Shown here: positions 6,319 to 10,404 of the stretch, piece by piece
How positions within the stretch are numbered: position 1 is the first letter of the stretch
Layout: each line of letters begins with the position of its first letter
Origin: Chloroflexota bacterium
GTDB lineage: Bacteria > Chloroflexota > Anaerolineae > Anaerolineales > DRMV01
Direction of reading: 5' to 3'
DNA length: 10,404 nt
NCBI GenBank assembly: GCA_013154225.1
Contig: JAADCW010000021.1
Coordinates: 1-10,404, forward strand
Translations under genes and position numbers: made by a program
The notes under the pieces: model-generated
Told to the model about the DNA's origin: nothing
Database searches by the model: none
The model's input: the letters and a program-made list of their open reading frames with translations, nothing else

Positions 6319-7092
6319 ATGACCTCAGCCTGGGATACCCTTCCCCGCCCAACCGTCATTGCCCATCGTGGGGCTTCGCACTACGCGCCTGAAAATACCC
6401 TGGCCGCGTTCCGCCTGGCCGTGGCCCAACACGCGGACGCCATTGAATTAGACGCCAAACTCACCCGCGACGGCCGCATTGTGGTCATGCACGACAGCAC
6501 CGTTGACCGCACCACCAACGGCCACGGCGCGGTACGCAAAATGACCTGGCGCGACCTGCAAAAACTCAGCGCGGGCGGCGAACCCAACGACCCCGAAACC
6601 GCCGTGCCCCTTTTGGCCGACGTCCTACAGGCCGTCTCAGACGACCTGATGGTCAACATCGAACTGACCAATTACGCCTCACCCACCGACGCCCTTCCTG
6701 ATAAAGTCGCCGATTTGATTACCGAACTGGGGGTTCAACACCGCGTCTGGATCTCATCCTTCAACCCGCTGACCCTGTGGCGCTTTGCCCGCAGGATGCC
6801 CGACGTGCCCGTTGGTTTTCTGATTGACGAACGCTATCCGTGGCTCTACCGCCTGGTAGGGCGTTTCGTGCGTCACGAAGCCGTGGAACCCGCGCTCTCG
6901 CTGGTGCACGCCCAGGACGTCGCCCGATGGCACCAGCAGGGCAAACGGGTGCTGGTTTACACTGTAAACCAGGCTGAAGACATGCGCCGTCTGTTCCAAT
7001 GGGGCGTGGACGGCATTTACACCGACGATCCGCCCCTGGCCGAACAAGTGCGAGCCAGTTTTATCGCGGCTCAAACCGCCGAAAAGGGCTAA
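6319..7092 (+). CDS. Glycerophosphodiester phosphodiesterase family protein
   Basis: This 257-residue protein belongs to the GDPD family (PF03009), whose members hydrolyse glycerophosphodiesters from lipid headgroups to glycerol-3-phosphate and an alcohol, using a metal ion. The TIM-barrel signature is complete at the N-terminus: IAHRGAS with His16-Arg17, Glu25-Asn26, Glu43 and Asp45 in IELDAKLTRDG, and His58-Asp59 in VVMHDS. Glu115 is present in VNIELTNY, but the Lys usually two residues later is Thr117. The closing strands are clear in VLVYTVN and GVDGIYTDDP. There is no signal peptide, so it is probably cytoplasmic. The ATG follows the ATPase stop by 2 bases with no ribosome site of its own, implying translational coupling. 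Length is normal. Substrate is not predictable; other glycerophosphodiesters or related phosphodiesters are possible. Confidence 0.94.
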   Translation: MTSAWDTLPRPTVIAHRGASHYAPENTLAAFRLAVAQHADAIELDAKLTRDGRIVVMHDSTVDRTTNGHGAVRKMTWRDLQKLSAGGEPNDPETAVPLLADVLQAVSDDLMVNIELTNYASPTDALPDKVADLITELGVQHRVWISSFNPLTLWRFARRMPDVPVGFLIDERYPWLYRLVGRFVRHEAVEPALSLVHAQDVARWHQQGKRVLVYTVNQAEDMRRLFQWGVDGIYTDDPPLAEQVRASFIAAQTAEKG

Positions 7093-7136
7093 ACTCGCCA
7101 CGCGCCCTTCGCGCCCGCCCTTTCGGCAACCCAACT

Positions 7137-7143
7137 GGAGGAG
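7137..7143 (+). promoter_or_regulatory. Shine-Dalgarno site that fixes the GH3 start
   Basis: GGAGGAG lies just before the ATG at 7146 (core GGAGG 4 bases away). It places the start directly before a signal peptide and rejects the in-frame upstream ATG at 6999, which lies inside the GDPD gene. Confidence 0.85.
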
Positions 7144-7145
7144 AA

Positions 7146-9938
7146 ATGCGCCCTTCCCGCCTGTGGGCCAGCATTGCCCTACTGGCACTGGTGGCATTGC
7201 TTTTTGTGCCCGCGCGGGCCTCAGCCCAAAGTGCCCCCCAAGGGGATGCTTACGAGGGCTCTGCTGAAGACTGCGCTCGCGAAGTTTTAGCGCGCCTTTC
7301 GCCCGAAGAACGGGTGGGGCAACTCTTCCTCGTGGCTTACCAAGGCAGTGAAATCACCCCCGACTCGCCCATCTACGACCTTTTGGCACAACGTCGGGTC
7401 GGCGGCGTGGTGCTTTTGCGGGAAAACGACAACATACCCCAAACGCCCAAAGCCCTGCAAGACGAAATCGCGGCCCTACAGCGCGCCGCGTGGGAAGGCG
7501 CCCAAGAAGCCCGCACCGATCTTCACGGCATCGCATACCAGCCTGCCTACGTCCCCTTGCTCATTGCAGTGGCCCAAGACGGCGACGGCTACCCCAGCGA
7601 CCAGATTTTGGAAGGGCTCACCCCCTTGCCCAGCCCAATGGCCATTGGCGCCACCTGGGACCCCAACCTGGCGCAGTCGGTGGGCGAAGTGCTGGGACGC
7701 GAAATGGCAGCCCTGGGCATCAACATGCTTTTGGGCCCGCCGTTGGATGTTTCGGCCACGCCCCACCCCGGAAGCCCCGGCGACCTGGGCACCAACACCT
7801 TTGGCGGCGACCCCTATTGGGTAGGCCGCATGGGGCAGGCCTACCTGCAAGGCATCCATCAGGGCAGTAGCGGGCAGGTGGCTGTGGTGGTCAAACACTT
7901 CCCTGGATACAGCGGCTCCGACCGCTCCCCAGCGGAAGAAGTGGCCACAGTGCGTAAGTCTCTGGAACAACTCAAGCAGATCGAGCTCGCGCCCTTCTTT
8001 GCCGTAACCGGCAACGCGAGCGACCCAGCCTGGATGGCCGACGGCCTGCTGGTCTCTCACATCCGCTATCAGGGCTTTCAGGGCAACATTCGCGCCACCA
8101 CCCGCCCCGTCAGCCTCGACCCGCAAGCCTTTGCCCAGCTCATGGACCTTCAACCCTTTGCGGCCTGGCGGGCCAACGGCGGCGTGGCCGTCACCGACGA
8201 TCTGGGCAGTCGGGCGATCCGCCGGTTCTACGACCCCACGGAACAGACCTTCCCCGCGCACCTTGTGGCGCGCGATGCCCTGCTGGCCGGCAACGACCTG
8301 CTTTATCTGGGCATGGGCTTCCACGATCCCAGCGATGCAACCCAATACGACACCATTGTCCACACGCTGGATTTCTTCGTCCAAAAATACCTCAGCGACC
8401 CCGCGTTTGCCCAACGGGTGGATGCCGCAGCCCTGCGGGTGCTGACCCTCAAATGCCGCCTGTTCGACCGCTTTTCCTACAGTGCGGCCATGCCCAACCC
8501 CGGCGCCCTCACTGTGCTCGGTCAAGGGGAAGACGTGGCCTTCCAGGTAGCCCAACAAGCCGCCACCCTGATCAGCCCGTCCCCCACCGACCTGGAAGCC
8601 GTGCTTCCCGCACCGCCCCAACCTTATGAGCGCATCCTCTTCATTGCGGATTCCGTAGCCTACCGCCAGTGTAGTACGTGTCCCGAGCGCATGGCGCTTT
8701 CACCCGAGGCCTTTCGCGACGCGGTGCTCCGCCTCTACGGCCCGCAAGGCGGTCAGCAGGTGGTGCCCCAGAACCTTTCCACCCTGACGTTTGCCCAACT
8801 TCAGGCATGGCTCGACGACCCTGGCGCCCACCCTGAAGTGGGTTCAAAACTGCATTGGGCCAAGTGGGTGGTGGTGGGCCTGTTGGAGGTCAACCCCCAA
8901 CGCCCCACGTCCCTGGCTTTTCGGCATCTGTTGGATCAACAACCCGGGCTGTTGCGCGACAAGCGGGTGGTGGTTTTCGCGTTCAACGCGCCTTATTACC
9001 TGGACGCCACGGACATTTCCAAACTTTCGGCTTATTACGGCCTTTACAGCAAAACCACGCCCTTTGTGGAAGCCGCGGCCCGTCTGCTCTTTCGGGAACT
9101 CGCACCGCCGGGCGCGCTGCCAGTGTCGGTTTCTGGCGTGGGCTACGACCTGATCGACGCGACCGCGCCCGACCCTCAACAAATCATCCCGCTTTTCTGG
9201 GATTTCCCGCCCCCGCAAGATGCCGCCGCGGCCCTTACCCCCGAGCCCAATCAACCGCTTCGGGCCGCGCTGGGGCAAAGTTTGCCTGTGCGCACCGGTG
9301 TTATCATTGATCACAACGGACATCCCGTGCCCGATGGCACGGTGGTACGCTTCCTACTGACCACTCCCGGCGGGGACCAGGTGCAACAAAGCGTAGAAGT
9401 CACCACCACCGACGGCATCGCGCGGGCCTCTTTCCAGGCCGAGCAACCTGGCCTGTGGGAAATCCACGCCCAAAGCGACCCCGCACGGCAGTCGCAAGTG
9501 CTCACTGTAGAAATTCCCGGGGAAAACAACAACGGCACGCCCCGGCCATCAACGCCCACCCCAACAACGCCGCCTACACCTTCAACCACGGTCACCCCTG
9601 CCCAAACTGGCACCATCACCCCTTCCCGTCACGACCGAGTCAACGGGCTGGACTACCTCTTGGCCTTGATGACCAGCATCGCAATGGCCTGGTTAGTCTA
9701 TCGGCTGGCGCTTCAGCAAGGTCAGGCCCGCTGGGGTGTACGCTTAGGGCTGCTCACCTTCAGCGGGGGCATGGTAGGCTACCTGGTGCTGGCCATAGGC
9801 CATCGGTGGGCGTCTTCCTGGCTGCTCCAATGGGGCTATGCTGTTTCACCGACCTTTGCCCTGGGAGGCGCATTGTTAGGATTACTTGGCGGTGTATTGT
9901 GGCGTCGTTTTAGCCTGAACGCCACACCCAAGGCTTAG
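7146..9938 (+). CDS. Secreted, membrane-anchored GH3-family glycosidase-like protein
   Basis: This 930-residue protein has a signal peptide (about 1-28, cleavage likely after ARASA) and a GH3 N-terminal TIM-barrel domain (about 40-440) related to NagZ-type beta-N-acetylhexosaminidases. A GH3 C-terminal-like domain follows (about 450-680; VVVFAFNAPYYLDAT, then PPGALPVSV). Next come an Ig-like beta domain (about 700-790; GHPVPDGTVVRF), a Thr/Pro linker (about 797-826) and three hydrophobic helices (about 835-854, 862-886, 891-920). The positive-inside rule fits an outside N-terminus and an inside C-terminus. The nucleophile Asp351 is kept in AVTDDLGSRAI and the KHFPG motif is present at 250-254, but the loop that follows lacks the usual DSH catalytic dyad, and the usual DQEGG is AQDGDG at 143-148. 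A CxxC stands at 509-512. A surface enzyme or sugar-binding protein is likely. Activity on GlcNAc or muropeptides is inference. Confidence 0.9.
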   Translation: MRPSRLWASIALLALVALLFVPARASAQSAPQGDAYEGSAEDCAREVLARLSPEERVGQLFLVAYQGSEITPDSPIYDLLAQRRVGGVVLLRENDNIPQTPKALQDEIAALQRAAWEGAQEARTDLHGIAYQPAYVPLLIAVAQDGDGYPSDQILEGLTPLPSPMAIGATWDPNLAQSVGEVLGREMAALGINMLLGPPLDVSATPHPGSPGDLGTNTFGGDPYWVGRMGQAYLQGIHQGSSGQVAVVVKHFPGYSGSDRSPAEEVATVRKSLEQLKQIELAPFFAVTGNASDPAWMADGLLVSHIRYQGFQGNIRATTRPVSLDPQAFAQLMDLQPFAAWRANGGVAVTDDLGSRAIRRFYDPTEQTFPAHLVARDALLAGNDLLYLGMGFHDPSDATQYDTIVHTLDFFVQKYLSDPAFAQRVDAAALRVLTLKCRLFDRFSYSAAMPNPGALTVLGQGEDVAFQVAQQAATLISPSPTDLEAVLPAPPQPYERILFIADSVAYRQCSTCPERMALSPEAFRDAVLRLYGPQGGQQVVPQNLSTLTFAQLQAWLDDPGAHPEVGSKLHWAKWVVVGLLEVNPQRPTSLAFRHLLDQQPGLLRDKRVVVFAFNAPYYLDATDISKLSAYYGLYSKTTPFVEAAARLLFRELAPPGALPVSVSGVGYDLIDATAPDPQQIIPLFWDFPPPQDAAAALTPEPNQPLRAALGQSLPVRTGVIIDHNGHPVPDGTVVRFLLTTPGGDQVQQSVEVTTTDGIARASFQAEQPGLWEIHAQSDPARQSQVLTVEIPGENNNGTPRPSTPTPTTPPTPSTTVTPAQTGTITPSRHDRVNGLDYLLALMTSIAMAWLVYRLALQQGQARWGVRLGLLTFSGGMVGYLVLAIGHRWASSWLLQWGYAVSPTFALGGALLGLLGGVLWRRFSLNATPKA

Positions 9939-9947
9939 TGTTTGTCG

Positions 9948-9953
9948 CAGGAG
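9948..9953 (+). promoter_or_regulatory. Shine-Dalgarno site that fixes the deoxyribosyltransferase start
   Basis: CAGGAG stands 6 bases before the ATG at 9960. It directly abuts the in-frame ATG at 9954 and overlaps an extension from TTG at 9942, so 9960 is the most likely start. Confidence 0.7.
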
Positions 9954-9959
9954 ATGACC

Positions 9960-10376
9960 ATGACCCAAAAGAAAATCTATATTGCCGGGCCTCTTTTTAC
10001 CGAAGAGCAAAGATGGCTGTTAGAACGCATTGACGAAGTATGCCGCAAAGTGGGGTTCGACACCTACCTGCCCCACCGCGACGCGGGCATTTACGACCGC
10101 AACAGCGATTCCACCTTCTTCTTTGAGCAGGATTTGCGGCAACTGCAAGACGCGGACGTGGTGGTTGCCGTGCTCAACGGCGACGATGTGGATTCGGGCA
10201 CCGCGTGGGAAATCGGTTACTTTTACGCGACCCACGGCGGGCCGATCATTGGTTATTTGCAGGACTCCCGCAAGCCCAACCCCAAAGCCCAACTCAACCC
10301 CATGGTGGTCAACTGCCTGTTTGTGTGGGTGGACAACCGGGAACGCCTGGAACAAATTCTCCAAGCCCTCAAATAA
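9960..10376 (+). CDS. Nucleoside 2-deoxyribosyltransferase family protein
   Basis: This 138-residue protein belongs to the nucleoside 2-deoxyribosyltransferase family (PF05014), which exchanges or removes the base of (deoxy)nucleosides or nucleotides. Its Rossmann-like fold opens with KIYIAGPLF (residues 5-13), matching the family's YLAGP motif. DADVVVAVLNGDDVDSGTAWE (64-84) carries the substrate-binding acidic residues and the probable nucleophile Glu84. QLNPMV at 111-116 matches the conserved Asn-x-Met segment near the C-terminus. There is no signal peptide, so it is cytoplasmic. Length is close to the usual 140-160 residues. It starts 21 bases after the GH3 stop, so it is probably the last gene of the operon visible here. 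Members range from true transferases to deoxynucleoside monophosphate glycosidases, and the sequence alone does not decide which. Nucleotide salvage is the general role; the link to the envelope genes is unclear. Confidence 0.92.
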   Translation: MTQKKIYIAGPLFTEEQRWLLERIDEVCRKVGFDTYLPHRDAGIYDRNSDSTFFFEQDLRQLQDADVVVAVLNGDDVDSGTAWEIGYFYATHGGPIIGYLQDSRKPNPKAQLNPMVVNCLFVWVDNRERLEQILQALK

Positions 10377-10404
10377 CACCGCCCTCTGCCGCGAGGCAAG
10401 CCCG

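Noticed and set aside
6999..7145. Upstream start for the GH3 gene
   Set aside because: The extension lies mostly within the GDPD gene in another frame and is Arg/Gly-rich. The ATG at 7146 has a strong ribosome site and is followed at once by a signal peptide.
7476..8621. Open frame of 381 codons on the minus strand opposite the GH3 gene
   Set aside because: Antisense shadow in GC-rich coding sequence; Gly/His/Val-rich with no recognisable fold or ribosome site.
9541..9610. Pro/Thr-rich low-complexity tract as a DNA repeat element
   Set aside because: It is in frame within the GH3 protein, encodes an ordinary extracellular linker, and has no regular DNA unit.
10382..10397. Possible terminator after the last gene (CCTC/GAGG or TGCC/GGCA short stems)
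   Set aside because: The stems are only 4 bp, alternative pairings compete, and the window ends before any T-tract could be seen.

Overview
The window looks like chromosomal DNA from a GC-rich bacterium. It is dense with protein genes, all starting with ATG, often 2-25 bases apart. The general style suggests a Chloroflexota bacterium, probably Anaerolineae: LysM-M23 and GH3 envelope proteins with Pro/Thr linkers, few Shine-Dalgarno sites inside tight operons, and GDPD and AAA variants of a familiar look. This placement rests on recognition, not on a computed comparison. I see no tRNA, rRNA, CRISPR array, IS element, attachment site or origin, and no gene-free stretch longer than about 175 bases.

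Layout. (1) 40-1368, plus strand: an unrecognised four-helix membrane protein, followed 3 bases later by a membrane-anchored lytic transglycosylase. (2) 1423-3521, minus strand: a response regulator and sensor histidine kinase pair, 5 bases apart. It converges on the transglycosylase, and its best terminator lies antisense inside the 3' end of that gene. (3) 3696-4850, minus strand: a membrane-anchored LysM-LysM-M23 murein endopeptidase, closed by a textbook terminator with a UUCG loop. (4) 4851-5005: a divergent promoter region with a TATAAT box on each strand. The minus-strand box sits so close to the M23 start codon that the mRNA is probably leaderless. (5) 5006-10376, plus strand: a probable operon of an uncharacterised AAA ATPase with a winged-helix-like N-terminus, a glycerophosphodiester phosphodiesterase, a large membrane-anchored GH3-like protein, and a nucleoside 2-deoxyribosyltransferase-like protein.

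Theme. Two peptidoglycan hydrolases, an envelope-facing two-component system, a lipid-headgroup phosphodiesterase and a surface GH3 protein point to cell-envelope remodelling and turnover. Direct regulation of the neighbouring hydrolases by the two-component system is plausible but only inferred. The least explained pieces are the AAA ATPase, the four-helix protein paired with the transglycosylase, and the GH3 protein, whose acid/base loop departs from the NagZ pattern although the nucleophile Asp is kept.
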